Origin: an uncultured Spirochaetaceae bacterium
GTDB lineage: Bacteria > Spirochaetota > Spirochaetia > Treponematales > Treponemataceae
Reading direction: 5' to 3'
NCBI GenBank assembly: GCA_902766125.1
Contig: CACXCG010000022.1
Coordinates: forward strand, 1-48,089
Length of the DNA: 48,089 nucleotides
Shown here: one piece after another, positions 33,438 to 42,082 of the stretch
How the letters are laid out: each line of letters begins with the position of its first letter
How positions within the stretch are numbered: the first letter of the stretch is position 1
The notes under the pieces: model-generated
The model's database searches: none
Told to the model about the DNA's origin: nothing
What the model saw: only the letters and a program-made list of their open reading frames with translations
Position numbers and translations under genes: made by a program

Positions 33438-34082
33438 TTATTCTTCTGTCGGAAGGATATAGTTTCCTGCAGCATCTTTTTCAAGGAACAAAAACGAGTG
33501 ATACATGGCAAAGAAGGGAGCGCTGTAATCAAAGGTTCCGTCTTCTGTTACACCAAAAAAGCGAGCATCATTCGAAAGCATAGTGCGCATGACCAGCCCC
33601 TGACCTTTTTTTCCAAAGAAATCAATGTTCATGTACAGATAGCCTTGTGCCCAGGGACTCGGAGGAGCAACACAAAAGACATTGATACCAAAATCAGCAT
33701 TGAATTCATTCTGAGCATCTGACGGATCAAATTCTTCTATTTCGATTTCGCCCAGTGTGTAGCCGGTTGCATTCAAAAGACACATGCACATCCACAGTGC
33801 TGCTTCATCAGAGCGGGTTGCATCAATGGTTCCGGTGTCGGTAAACAGAGAGTACAAAATCTGACCTTTTAAACCGTTTGCATCTACTGCAAAAGCCTGT
33901 GTTACGGGCACATAGCGCTGAATGTCACTGCTGACAATAAACGGTGTCATTTCGTCATACTGAACATACAGGACATCAAATTCCTGTTCTGATTTAGTAA
34001 CGCTGTAGTGCTGGCTGAAGGCGGGCATAAGCGGACACAAGAGAAGGCATGATAAAAGCAAAAGTTTTACGGAACGCATCAT
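33438..34082 (-). CDS. Secreted hypothetical protein
   Basis: The 214-residue protein has a cleavable signal peptide (residues 1-24, with a Leu/Cys-rich core and an Ala-Phe-Ser junction). The rest has no motif I can name: Asp/Glu-rich and aromatic segments without further membrane spans, such as 'WMCMCLLNATGYTLGEIEIE' and 'APPSPWAQGYLYMNIDFFG'. A periplasmic location is likely. TTGCGA-17-TATACT (34117-34089) ends six bases before the ATG at 34082, and a second ATG follows directly at 34079. The start is only 54 bases from the divergent DUF763 start, and both appear leaderless. Confidence 0.82.
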   Translation of the reverse strand: MMRSVKLLLLSCLLLCPLMPAFSQHYSVTKSEQEFDVLYVQYDEMTPFIVSSDIQRYVPVTQAFAVDANGLKGQILYSLFTDTGTIDATRSDEAALWMCMCLLNATGYTLGEIEIEEFDPSDAQNEFNADFGINVFCVAPPSPWAQGYLYMNIDFFGKKGQGLVMRTMLSNDARFFGVTEDGTFDYSAPFFAMYHSFLFLEKDAAGNYILPTEE

Positions 34083-34088
34083 GCATTC

Positions 34089-34129
34089 AGTATATAAGGC
34101 TTAGCAAAGGTTCGCAATAGTTGTATACT
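34089..34129. promoter_or_regulatory. Overlapping divergent promoters, both leaderless
   Basis: Minus strand: TTGCGA (34117-34112), 17 bp, TATACT (34094-34089), six bases, ATG at 34082. Plus strand: TTAGCA (34101-34106), 17 bp, TATACT (34124-34129), seven bases, ATG at 34137. Each -35 box lies within the other promoter's spacer, so the two would compete for RNA polymerase. Confidence 0.7.
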
Positions 34130-34136
34130 TACCATA

Positions 34137-35312
34137 ATGATTAAACGGACAGGTCATGCCGATCTACCCCTGCATGGCGGAACAGTACCACGTTGGCTTG
34201 CTGACCGTATGCGTGATTTAGGCACAGAAATTATAGAAGCACTCCTTATTGATTACGGAAAAAAAGAAGTTCTTACCAGGTTGAGTGATCCGCTGTGGTT
34301 TCAGAGTTTCGGTGCAGTGCTGGGAATGGACTGGCATTCTTCGGGAATAACGACAAGCGTCATGTATGCACTTAAACGGGGAATCAATGCCCGTGCCCGC
34401 GAGTTTGGATTATGTGTTTGTGGCGGAAGAGGAAAGTATTCCCGGCAGACTCCCAGTGAGCTTTTGTATCTTGCAGAACATACCGGTTTGGATGGCGATG
34501 AACTGGTGAGGGCAAGTAAGCTTTCTGCAAAGATTGACAATACTGCTGTTCAGGACGGATTTCAGCTGTATCAGCATAATTTTATTCTTTCTGATGAAGG
34601 GGATTGGGCTGTAGTGCAGCAGGGCATGAATACAGAGACAAAAACTGCGCGCAGATACCACTGGTCTTCGGCTACCGTTCGGTCATTTATTGAAGAGCCG
34701 CATTCCGGCGTTACGGGAGAAAACAAGGGCTTAATCCTCAATTTGACAGACAGCGCTGCAGAAGTAACGCGAAAAACCATACTGCAGGACGTGTGTGAAA
34801 GCCCTGACGGCGTGCTTAAGAATCTAACTACCGTTCGTTCGGTCAAAATGCCGGCACATCACGAGGTGCGTAAAGAAGATGTGGACACTAAACGCTTAGG
34901 AGCAGTGCTTGCTACGGCATACGAATCACAGCCAAAAGATTTTGAGTCGCTTCTGTTAACACCGGGACTGGGACCCCGCACTTTACAGTCACTTACGCTG
35001 GTGAGCGAAATAATTCACGGAACACCGACCCGCTTCAAAGATCCTGCCAGATTCAGTTTTGCCCACGGAGGAAAAGACGGACATCCGTTTCCGGTGCCAA
35101 CCCGCATTTACGACGAAAGCATCAGAGTTCTTGGTGACTGCATAGAAAAATCCAAACTGGGCTACAAAGACAAATCTGACTGTCTGCGTCGTCTGCATGC
35201 AACTGCGTTACAGATAGAAGCTAACTGTGACCCGGAAGCAGATTTTGAAGCAACCCTTGCGCACGAACGGCTTAACTCTAAAGCCTGGGGCGGAAGAACT
35301 TGCATGGACTAA
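34137..35312 (+). CDS. DUF763 protein
   Basis: The 391-residue protein matches the DUF763 family, known mainly from archaea and scattered bacteria ('TGHADLPLHGGTVPRWLADRM', 'GMDWHSSGITTSVMYALKRG', 'KDPARFSFAHGGKDGHPFPV'). A helix-hairpin-helix-like 'LLLTPGLGPRTLQSLTLVSE' near residue 265 suggests binding to nucleic acid. The function is unknown; a DNA-repair link is only an inference from that motif. The ATG follows a -10 box by seven bases with no Shine-Dalgarno sequence. The next gene starts 30 bases after its stop. The patchy distribution raises the possibility of transfer, but codon use looks ordinary. Confidence 0.88.
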   Translation: MIKRTGHADLPLHGGTVPRWLADRMRDLGTEIIEALLIDYGKKEVLTRLSDPLWFQSFGAVLGMDWHSSGITTSVMYALKRGINARAREFGLCVCGGRGKYSRQTPSELLYLAEHTGLDGDELVRASKLSAKIDNTAVQDGFQLYQHNFILSDEGDWAVVQQGMNTETKTARRYHWSSATVRSFIEEPHSGVTGENKGLILNLTDSAAEVTRKTILQDVCESPDGVLKNLTTVRSVKMPAHHEVRKEDVDTKRLGAVLATAYESQPKDFESLLLTPGLGPRTLQSLTLVSEIIHGTPTRFKDPARFSFAHGGKDGHPFPVPTRIYDESIRVLGDCIEKSKLGYKDKSDCLRRLHATALQIEANCDPEADFEATLAHERLNSKAWGGRTCMD

Positions 35313-35342
35313 GCGGCGGTTTTCTGTCATACTCTCTGTTGT

Positions 35343-36269
35343 ATGCTGTATTCAACCACGGCGTCTGACTTTCTGTATCTGCGCCAGAACATAAATACAA
35401 AAAATCTGAACGGAAGTGACAGCTCACTTGCCAGCCTTTTTTTACTGCAGCCAAAGTATGACATTGAGCTGTGTGTTGAAGATGCTGTTTTATTCCGCCG
35501 GTATCACGGAAAACAAAATCGCTTAGGATGGGGATTTCCCATTCCCCTGCAGACAGCCGGTGAAACATATCTTCGTTCTGCAATCGCATACATTCTGGAA
35601 CAGTCAGCAAAAGAAAACATAATGCCGCAATTCTGTCTGTGTACGCAGGAACAAAAAAATCAGATTGATGCCTGTCTTTCCAAATATTTTTCTTCGTGTT
35701 CTGCAGAATGGAATACAAACCGTGACGACAGCGACTATCTGTATCTGACACAAAATCTTGCAACGCTCAGCGGTCCCAACTATCAGAAAAAACGCAATCA
35801 TGTTTCACGCTTTAACCGCATCTACGGAACTGACTGGGAATTTAAAACTTTCCCTGAGTACGATATTGCAGATGACATTATGTTTGTTGCAGATACCTGG
35901 TTTACCGAAAAAGACGGCCCTGAAAACGAAGCACTTATTCTTGAGCATGAAAGCATACGCACCGCATTAGACAATGCAGAACTGCTGAACATGCGGGGTG
36001 GTGTTGTATACATTCACGGTAAGCCCGCTGCAATGACACTTGCATCTCCTGTTTCAGACAGTGTTCTGGATGTGCATTTTGAAAAAGCAGTTGCAGAACA
36101 TGAACCCAATGGTGTGTTTGCAATTGTAAACAATCAGTTTGCAAAAACCTGTACTGATTATTTATATATAAATCGCGAAGAAGATATGGGTGTCGAGGGA
36201 CTAAGAAAAGCAAAACTGTCTTACAAACCAACAACAGTGCTTGATAAATTTTACGGAAAGGTAATGTAA
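35343..36269 (+). CDS. DUF2156 (phosphatidylglycerol lysyltransferase-like) protein
   Basis: The 308-residue protein resembles the soluble DUF2156 domain, a tandem GNAT fold related to the C-terminal part of MprF ('LFLLQPKYDIELCVEDAVLF', 'NYQKKRNHVSRFNRIYGTDW', 'VHFEKAVAEHEPNGVFAIVN'). MprF transfers Lys from tRNA to phosphatidylglycerol; this protein lacks the membrane half, so its substrate is open. CATACT (35328-35333) lies nine bases before the ATG, a weaker case of the leaderless pattern. Its stop overlaps the ATG of the Cys-cluster gene in TAATG, so the two are coupled. Confidence 0.85.
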   Translation: MLYSTTASDFLYLRQNINTKNLNGSDSSLASLFLLQPKYDIELCVEDAVLFRRYHGKQNRLGWGFPIPLQTAGETYLRSAIAYILEQSAKENIMPQFCLCTQEQKNQIDACLSKYFSSCSAEWNTNRDDSDYLYLTQNLATLSGPNYQKKRNHVSRFNRIYGTDWEFKTFPEYDIADDIMFVADTWFTEKDGPENEALILEHESIRTALDNAELLNMRGGVVYIHGKPAAMTLASPVSDSVLDVHFEKAVAEHEPNGVFAIVNNQFAKTCTDYLYINREEDMGVEGLRKAKLSYKPTTVLDKFYGKVM

Positions 36270-36757
36270 TGCTTTCAAAAATTCTTTCAAAATCAGATTG
36301 TGCTTCTTGTAAATTTTGTTGTTCATTTCGCAGAAAAAGTTTGTGGGAAACTCCTCTGTTTACAAAGGAAAGTGCCGCTCTATTAAGCAAAAAGTTTCCT
36401 TCTGTAAAGTTTAAAAGCTCTGGTTCTAACATGCTTACCATAGACCTCGATGACTTATACAAAACAAACGACAGTGAAGAAGAAGTGCCTTGTCCTTTTT
36501 TGGATGAACATAAAGGTTGTGAGTTAAATGCAGAAGAAAAACCCTTTGACTGTAGCATTTGGCCGCTTCGAATAATTCGTGTGGAAGATAAATTGAAAGT
36601 AGCGCTAACTCCCACTTGTCTTGCAATAAATAAAGTTCCTCTCGAAAAAGTAAAGACTTTGGTAAAAAGGGAGCTTGGACAAAAAATTCATGAACAGGCA
36701 CAATTACATCCAGACATGGTAAAAGAGTTTAAAAAAGACTTCATTATTTTGGAGTAG
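36269..36757 (+). CDS. YkgJ-type cysteine cluster protein
   Basis: The 162-residue protein has the pattern of the zinc/iron-chelating YkgJ family: 'SDCASCKFCCSF' near residues 9-20, 'CPFLDEHKGCELNAEEKPFDC' near 76-96, and a late Cys in 'LTPTCLAI'. These Cys residues probably bind a metal or Fe-S cluster. Function is unknown in most bacteria. It overlaps the DUF2156 gene by one base and is the last gene of that pair. Its sequence is more AT-rich than the gene before it. Confidence 0.85.
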   Translation: MLSKILSKSDCASCKFCCSFRRKSLWETPLFTKESAALLSKKFPSVKFKSSGSNMLTIDLDDLYKTNDSEEEVPCPFLDEHKGCELNAEEKPFDCSIWPLRIIRVEDKLKVALTPTCLAINKVPLEKVKTLVKRELGQKIHEQAQLHPDMVKEFKKDFIILE

Positions 36758-36869
36758 TTCCCTACAAAAATATAGATTATTGATAAAAAAAGTGTTCTAA
36801 ATTCTCAAAAGCTATGATATAATCGTATGAAGAGTTTGTCAGTAATTTCTCAAAAGAGGAGCGTACTGC

Positions 36870-38567
36870 ATGGCTAGAAGGGAACCAAGACCTCCCACAA
36901 AAACCATACTTAAGCGGATTAGCGTTTTTTTGCTTTTGCTTACCTTGTATGCGGTTACCTCCGCTATGGTGACGATTGTTGCCCGTACGCCAGGATCCTT
37001 TTCAATCTTTGGCGCTACGATAAACTATAGCACTCTTACGGGCATACTTACTTCTCTGGCAAACACATTTATTATTTTTCTTGTTGTCTTTTTCCGTAAG
37101 CCAGGTTTTTACACAACACTCGCCATTTTAATGATTCAGTTTCCGGTAATTCTTGTGGGATTTATTAAAATACAAAGTACAAGAACTTTGCCAGGTATTT
37201 TTACTAATCTCTTTACCATCATAGCTATAATCGTTATTTTCTTGAACAATCAGCGCATAGAAAAATATCAAAGACGCATACGCGAACAAGCAGTAACAGA
37301 TGAACTTACTGGACTGTCAAATCGTTTTGCAATTTCTGAACGCATGGAATTCCTTAAAAAAGAAGGTGAACGGTTTGCCTTTGTTTCAATCGACCTCAAC
37401 AACTTTACCAGCATCAATGATACAATGGGTCACGAAACAGGAAGCAAAGTTCTTATTGAAGTTGCCAACCGCTGGAAAGAACTTGCAGCATCAAGAAAAA
37501 CAAAAACTGTTGATTATGTTGCCCGCCTTGGTGGTGATGAATATGCAATTCTTATCCGCAAGTATGCTTCTCCATTAGATATTATGGAAACACTTACTGC
37601 GTATGAAGCAGAACTTGAACGAAAGATAACAATAGATGACTGTGATCTTTTCTTAACGGCAAGTTATGGCTATGCAGAGTATCCTGCAGACATAGATGAC
37701 ATAGATACCTTGTTTGTAAATGCTGACATTGCACTGCATGAAGTAAAACGTCAGGGCGGAATAAACCGTGTGTTGCATTTTACACCTGATCTGGTTAAGG
37801 CAGAACGCAAACTTGAAGTAGAACGTAAGTTACGCGCTACACTTGATAACGATGCTATGTGCTTTAACCTGCAGCCACAGTATGACATTTCTCATAAACT
37901 GCGCGGATTTGAAATTCTTGCACGCATGAAAGACAGTGACGGTTCATTTATTAGCCCGGTAGAATTTATTCCTGTAGCAGAAAAAGCCGGACTGATAGAT
38001 AAGCTTGATATTCAGGTATTCAAAAAAGCAGCCTGCTTTATGAGTGAAAAAATTAAAAACGCTGGTGCAGACATCACCCTCAGTACAAACATATCTGTCC
38101 GTCATCTGATGAAAAATAATTTTATTGATGAAATAAAAGAAGTGATAGAGGTTTCCGGAATTCCTGCAGATCATCTTGAAATTGAAATCACCGAATCAAT
38201 CATGATCGATTCCGCAGAAAAAGCTTTACAGCGCATTGATGAAATCAGAAAACTTGGCATCATGGTTGCAATAGATGACTTTGGTACGGGATACTCGTCG
38301 CTCAGTTATTTAAACAAACTGCCGGCTAACCTGCTTAAGATTGATAAATCATTTATTGATGTAATGAATTCAACTGAGTCAGCAAAAAAATATGTTGCCG
38401 CAATTATTTCAATCGGTCACATTTTGAACCTTGAAGTTATTTCTGAAGGTGTTGAAACCCCCGATCAGCTTGAAACGCTGCAAAACATTGGTTGCGACTA
38501 TATTCAGGGTTACATCTGGGGAAAACCGCTTTCACCCGAAGACGCAGAAAAACTGGTAACCGTATAA
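36870..38567 (+). CDS. Membrane GGDEF-EAL protein (cyclic di-GMP turnover)
   Basis: The 565-residue protein has four hydrophobic segments (residues 15-125), a GGDEF domain with active loop GGDEY (221-225), and an EAL domain from about 318. The EAL motif is E-I-L (348-350), and the rest of the phosphodiesterase site is intact: 'TNISVRHL', 'IEITES', 'AIDDFGTGYSSLSY' (467-480), 'KIDKSFID', and 'SEGVET'. So both halves could be active, or one may regulate the other. GAGGAG lies eight bases before the ATG, and TATAAT is at 36818-36823. The phosphatase gene begins one base after its stop. Confidence 0.94.
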   Translation: MARREPRPPTKTILKRISVFLLLLTLYAVTSAMVTIVARTPGSFSIFGATINYSTLTGILTSLANTFIIFLVVFFRKPGFYTTLAILMIQFPVILVGFIKIQSTRTLPGIFTNLFTIIAIIVIFLNNQRIEKYQRRIREQAVTDELTGLSNRFAISERMEFLKKEGERFAFVSIDLNNFTSINDTMGHETGSKVLIEVANRWKELAASRKTKTVDYVARLGGDEYAILIRKYASPLDIMETLTAYEAELERKITIDDCDLFLTASYGYAEYPADIDDIDTLFVNADIALHEVKRQGGINRVLHFTPDLVKAERKLEVERKLRATLDNDAMCFNLQPQYDISHKLRGFEILARMKDSDGSFISPVEFIPVAEKAGLIDKLDIQVFKKAACFMSEKIKNAGADITLSTNISVRHLMKNNFIDEIKEVIEVSGIPADHLEIEITESIMIDSAEKALQRIDEIRKLGIMVAIDDFGTGYSSLSYLNKLPANLLKIDKSFIDVMNSTESAKKYVAAIISIGHILNLEVISEGVETPDQLETLQNIGCDYIQGYIWGKPLSPEDAEKLVTV

Positions 38568-38568
38568 A

Positions 38569-39111
38569 ATGCTGTATGTAATGCGACACGGAAGAACTGA
38601 CTGGAATGATTTGCACAAGCTGCAGGGTTCGACCGACATTCCGTTAAATGAAACCGGAAGACAGATGGCACAAAAAGCTCATGATGAATATGCGTCTGTT
38701 CATTTTGATGTATGTTTTTGTTCGCCGCTTGTACGTGCACTTGAAACTGCTCAGATTTTGCTGCGTGACCGCAACATTCCCATCGTAACGGATGAACGTC
38801 TTAGGGAAATGGGTTTTGGCTCTTACGAAGGAGTCGAAAACAGTTTTGATGTTCCGCCGATAGATGTATTTTTTAAAGACCCCGCACACTATGTTGCACA
38901 GGACGGAGCAGAACCTTTTGAACATTTGTTTGCACGCACCGGAGAATTTCTTGACGAAAAAGTAAAGCCGCTGCTTGCACAGCAAAAAGATGTGCTCATT
39001 GTTGGTCACGGTGCAATGAATGCAAGTATCATCTGTCAGATGAAAAAACTTCCGCTTGAACAATTCTGGAGTGGCGGACTGCAAAACTGTAAGCTTTTAA
39101 AAATAGAATAA
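38569..39111 (+). CDS. Histidine phosphatase family protein
   Basis: The 180-residue protein has the catalytic 'MRHGRTDWN' near residue 5, 'SPLVRALETAQ' near 52, the acid residue region 'REMGFGSYEG' near 84, and the second His in 'VLIVGHGAMN' near 143. These are complete for a phosphoglycerate-mutase-like phosphatase. Candidate substrates include phosphoglycerate, alpha-ribazole phosphate or phospho-sugars; sequence alone does not decide. It starts one base after the GGDEF-EAL stop, so translation is probably coupled. Confidence 0.92.
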   Translation: MLYVMRHGRTDWNDLHKLQGSTDIPLNETGRQMAQKAHDEYASVHFDVCFCSPLVRALETAQILLRDRNIPIVTDERLREMGFGSYEGVENSFDVPPIDVFFKDPAHYVAQDGAEPFEHLFARTGEFLDEKVKPLLAQQKDVLIVGHGAMNASIICQMKKLPLEQFWSGGLQNCKLLKIE

Positions 39112-39133
39112 GTGAACGCGAGAGGATTTGTAA

Positions 39134-39928
39134 ATGGATATAATCGACAAACGGATAGATGACGGAAAAGCTTTTGACTGGGGAAGAACTTCTTCCGATT
39201 ACGCAAAGTTTCGAGACATTTATCCGCCGGTGTTCTATCAGAAAATTGTAGATAGAGGTTTGTGTGTTGCTCCGCAGCGTGTACTTGATTTAGGAACTGG
39301 CACAGGTGTACTTCCCAGAAACATGTATCGCTTTGGTGCAGCGTGGACCGGTACCGATATTTCTCCTGAACAGATAGAACAGGCACAGCGTCTTTCTGAA
39401 GAAGCGGGAATGAACATAGAATATCAGGCTGTCTCTGCAGAGAACATAGATTTTTCTCCTGAATCTTTTGATGTCATTACTGCCTGTCAGTGTTTCTGGT
39501 ATTTTGATCACGAAAAAGTGTTGCCGCATCTGTCTAAGCTTTTAAAACGAAACGGTAAGCTTTTGATTTTATACATGGCATGGCTTCCTGAGGATGATGT
39601 GATTGCGGGAAAAAGTGAAGCGCTTGTTTTAAAATACAACCCGAAGTGGTCTGGTGCAGGAGAAACAAGACATCCCATCTGGATTCCTGATGTTGCATAC
39701 AAAAATTTTACCTTACGCGAGCACGAAGAATACGATGTGAAAGTTCCGTTTACACAGGAAAGCTGGCACGGAAGAATGAAAGCCTGTCGCGGAGTAGGAG
39801 CCTCTCTAAACGCAGAAGAACTTTCTTCTTGGGAAGAAGAACACAAAGCATTGCTTAAAACACTGCCACAACAGTTTGATATTCTGCACTATGCGGCGTT
39901 AGCGGTGCTTGAGAAAATAGATGGATAA
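39134..39928 (+). CDS. Class I SAM-dependent methyltransferase
   Basis: The 264-residue protein has motif I 'VLDLGTGTGVLPRNMYRFGA' near residue 49, 'TGTDISPEQIEQAQRLSEEA' for the adenosine-binding strand, and 'FDVITACQCFWYFD'. A UbiE/Tam-like small-molecule methyltransferase is the best guess; the substrate is unknown. GAGAGGA precedes the ATG. It overlaps the Y-family polymerase gene by eight bases, so it belongs to the same operon. Confidence 0.92.
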   Translation: MDIIDKRIDDGKAFDWGRTSSDYAKFRDIYPPVFYQKIVDRGLCVAPQRVLDLGTGTGVLPRNMYRFGAAWTGTDISPEQIEQAQRLSEEAGMNIEYQAVSAENIDFSPESFDVITACQCFWYFDHEKVLPHLSKLLKRNGKLLILYMAWLPEDDVIAGKSEALVLKYNPKWSGAGETRHPIWIPDVAYKNFTLREHEEYDVKVPFTQESWHGRMKACRGVGASLNAEELSSWEEEHKALLKTLPQQFDILHYAALAVLEKIDG

Positions 39929-41297
39929 AACCTATATCGCAATTGATTTAAAATCGTTTTATGCCTCTGTTGAATGCAGGGAACGGGGACTTGATCCGTT
40001 AACAACAAAACTTGTTGTAGCAGATGCAAGCCGTACCAGTAAAACCATTTGTCTTGCGGTAACTCCTGCGCTAAAAGTATACGGACTTTCTGGCCGCAGC
40101 AGACTGTTTGAAGTTGAAGCAAAAGCAGAACAGATTAAGCGTCAGACAGGAAAAGAACTTGAATACATAACGGCTGTTCCGCGCATGTCCCTGTACATTC
40201 AGTATTCAGCAAAAATTTACAGCATCTATTTAAAATATTTTGCTCCCGAAGATATTCATGTGTATTCGATAGATGAAGTGTTTATTGATGCAACATCGTA
40301 TCTTTCGTTTTACAACCTGACCGCAGTTGAACTTGTCTCAAAGGTAATACAGGACATTCTTTCTGAAACGGGAATTACTGCAACTGCAGGAATTGCGCCA
40401 AACTTATATCTGTGTAAAATCGCCATGGACATTCAGGCAAAACATATTCCGGCAGACAGTAACGGGGTTCGCATTGCTCAGCTTGATGAAATGTCGTATC
40501 GCCGTGAACTGTGGTCGCACAAACCAATTACTGACTTCTGGCGCATTGGTCACGGAACTGCACGAAAACTTGAAAAGCGTTTTATTTTTACCATGGGGGA
40601 TTTAGCGCGTGTGTCACTTGCGGCTCCCGATGTTCTGTACAAAGACTTTGGAATTGATGCAGAAATTTTAATCGATCATGCGTGGGGCAGAGAAAGCGTT
40701 GGCATGAAAGAAATAAAAAGCTATCGTTCCAGTGCAAAAAGTTTGGGAAGCGGGCAGGTGCTTCATTGTGCATACAGTTTTGAAAAGGCACGGATTATTG
40801 TACGCGAAATGGCAGAAGCACTTGCTCTTGATTTGTTCCAAAAGAAACTGATTACTTCTTCTATTACACTGCATGTTGGTTACGATGTAGAAAGTCTGAA
40901 TGTTTCCGGATTCGACGGAGAAATTGTAAACGATTATTATGGACGACCGGTTCCAAAACCCGCTCACGGTACGCTCAGTTTTGGTGCACTGCGTGGAGAA
41001 ACAAATTCTTCTTCTCAGATTGTAAATGCGTCAGAACAGTTGTTTGCAGAAATTGCAAATCATTCCTGGCTGGTGCGAAGAATAAACATTACGGCAAACA
41101 ATACAAAACCTGCGCAGGAACGGCAGCCGGGACTTTTTGACGAAACGTTTGATTCAGAAAAAGAAGACAATTTGCAGCAGGCACGACTGAAAATCATACA
41201 GAAGTTTGGAAAGAATGCACTTCTTAAAGGAACCGATTATGAAGAAGGAGCGACAACCCGTGACCGCAATGCACAAATCGGAGGACATAAAGCATAA
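39921..41297 (+). CDS. Y-family DNA polymerase (UmuC/UvrX-like)
   Basis: The 458-residue translesion polymerase has catalytic motifs 'YIAIDLKSFYASVEC' (first Asp, residue 8) and 'YSIDEVFID' (Asp-Glu pair, near 116-117), a helix-hairpin-helix region ('WRIGHGTARKLEKRF'), and a C-terminal little-finger domain. The 'KSLGSGQVL' and 'GALRGETNS' features, and a YolD-like gene next to it, put it with the UvrX/YqjW branch and not with classical DinB. It bypasses DNA lesions with low fidelity. I see no recognisable LexA box at the operon start. Confidence 0.93.
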   Translation: MDKTYIAIDLKSFYASVECRERGLDPLTTKLVVADASRTSKTICLAVTPALKVYGLSGRSRLFEVEAKAEQIKRQTGKELEYITAVPRMSLYIQYSAKIYSIYLKYFAPEDIHVYSIDEVFIDATSYLSFYNLTAVELVSKVIQDILSETGITATAGIAPNLYLCKIAMDIQAKHIPADSNGVRIAQLDEMSYRRELWSHKPITDFWRIGHGTARKLEKRFIFTMGDLARVSLAAPDVLYKDFGIDAEILIDHAWGRESVGMKEIKSYRSSAKSLGSGQVLHCAYSFEKARIIVREMAEALALDLFQKKLITSSITLHVGYDVESLNVSGFDGEIVNDYYGRPVPKPAHGTLSFGALRGETNSSSQIVNASEQLFAEIANHSWLVRRINITANNTKPAQERQPGLFDETFDSEKEDNLQQARLKIIQKFGKNALLKGTDYEEGATTRDRNAQIGGHKA

Positions 41298-41299
41298 GT

Positions 41300-41497
41300 A
41301 TGGAAATAAATTTGTATGATGATATAATCAACACTGAATGGAATGAAAGCTCTCTTAAAAACCGCATGAGTGTAAATCAGCGTGCAAAAATATTTTTACC
41401 CTTTGCCGCCCTTACCGGATATGAAGATGAGCTGGATAAAACGCTTGCAAAAGAAATAGAAAACATGAAACAGAGGACAAGAAAATATGAAGAATGA
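41300..41497 (+). CDS. YolD-like small protein
   Basis: The 65-residue protein has the YolD-type core 'RMSVNQRAKIFLPFAALTGY' followed by acidic and basic helices. YolD-like proteins are known neighbours of Y-family polymerases and probably act as UmuD-like partners. Here the gene begins two bases after the polymerase stop, which fits. It overlaps the next gene by 11 bases. The family match is by motif and context. Confidence 0.8.
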   Translation: MEINLYDDIINTEWNESSLKNRMSVNQRAKIFLPFAALTGYEDELDKTLAKEIENMKQRTRKYEE

Positions 41498-42005
41498 AAG
41501 AACACTGGTGCACATCATTGAACAGCAGACAGAAATCCTTTTTAAAAATCTTGAAGATCAGGTTGCCGGTGCAGAACTGGAACGCATACTTGATGCGGTA
41601 AACAATTCGCGTTATTTGTTCCACATGATTCATTCTGCGGATAAGTATTTTATAAATCCGTATGATTATACGTACGACAAAAATACAGCGGGCGGTGTTG
41701 ATGAAAACTACAGCATCATTTCTGAATCCCGCGAAGGATATATTCCTGACGACGGATTTGTAATTCCGCGCGAAACACTTGTTTCATATCTTGCGGCCGT
41801 AAAGCAAAAAGTTATGACTTATTTGTCACTTCTTACTGATGCTGAACTTTCCGAAAAACCGGTAAACTGTCCGCATACAAAACTTGCACTGGTGCTGGGC
41901 CAGTTCCGGCATGCAATGATTCACTGCGGTATGTCAGAAGCGGTTACGTTTGAAAGTCAGGGAAAATGGCTTGCGTACACCGGATTCAGTTACATTAAGA
42001 ATTAA
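41487..42005 (+). CDS. DinB-like four-helix-bundle protein
   Basis: The 172-residue protein has the shape and some metal-site residues of the DinB/DUF664 superfamily: 'NNSRYLFHMIHSADKYFINP' near residue 41 and 'GQFRHAMIHCGMSEAV' near 132, with His residues that could bind a divalent metal. The superfamily includes bacillithiol and mycothiol transferases and many of unknown function. It overlaps the YolD-like gene and ends the polymerase operon, which suggests a role in damage or thiol stress. The intergenic stretch 42006-42082 holds the next gene's AAGGAGGT and nothing else clear. Confidence 0.75.
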   Translation: MKNERTLVHIIEQQTEILFKNLEDQVAGAELERILDAVNNSRYLFHMIHSADKYFINPYDYTYDKNTAGGVDENYSIISESREGYIPDDGFVIPRETLVSYLAAVKQKVMTYLSLLTDAELSEKPVNCPHTKLALVLGQFRHAMIHCGMSEAVTFESQGKWLAYTGFSYIKN

Positions 42006-42082
42006 CGCGTACGGTCAACTCCACGAAGCGTAGGTACCATTCTGTCAGCGTATGTGTTAGACTTTTTTGTAAGGAGGTCATC

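Noticed and set aside
39112..39133. LexA/SOS box ahead of the polymerase operon
   Set aside because: No GAAC-N4-GTTC or CTG-N10-CAG palindrome is present in the gap or just upstream.
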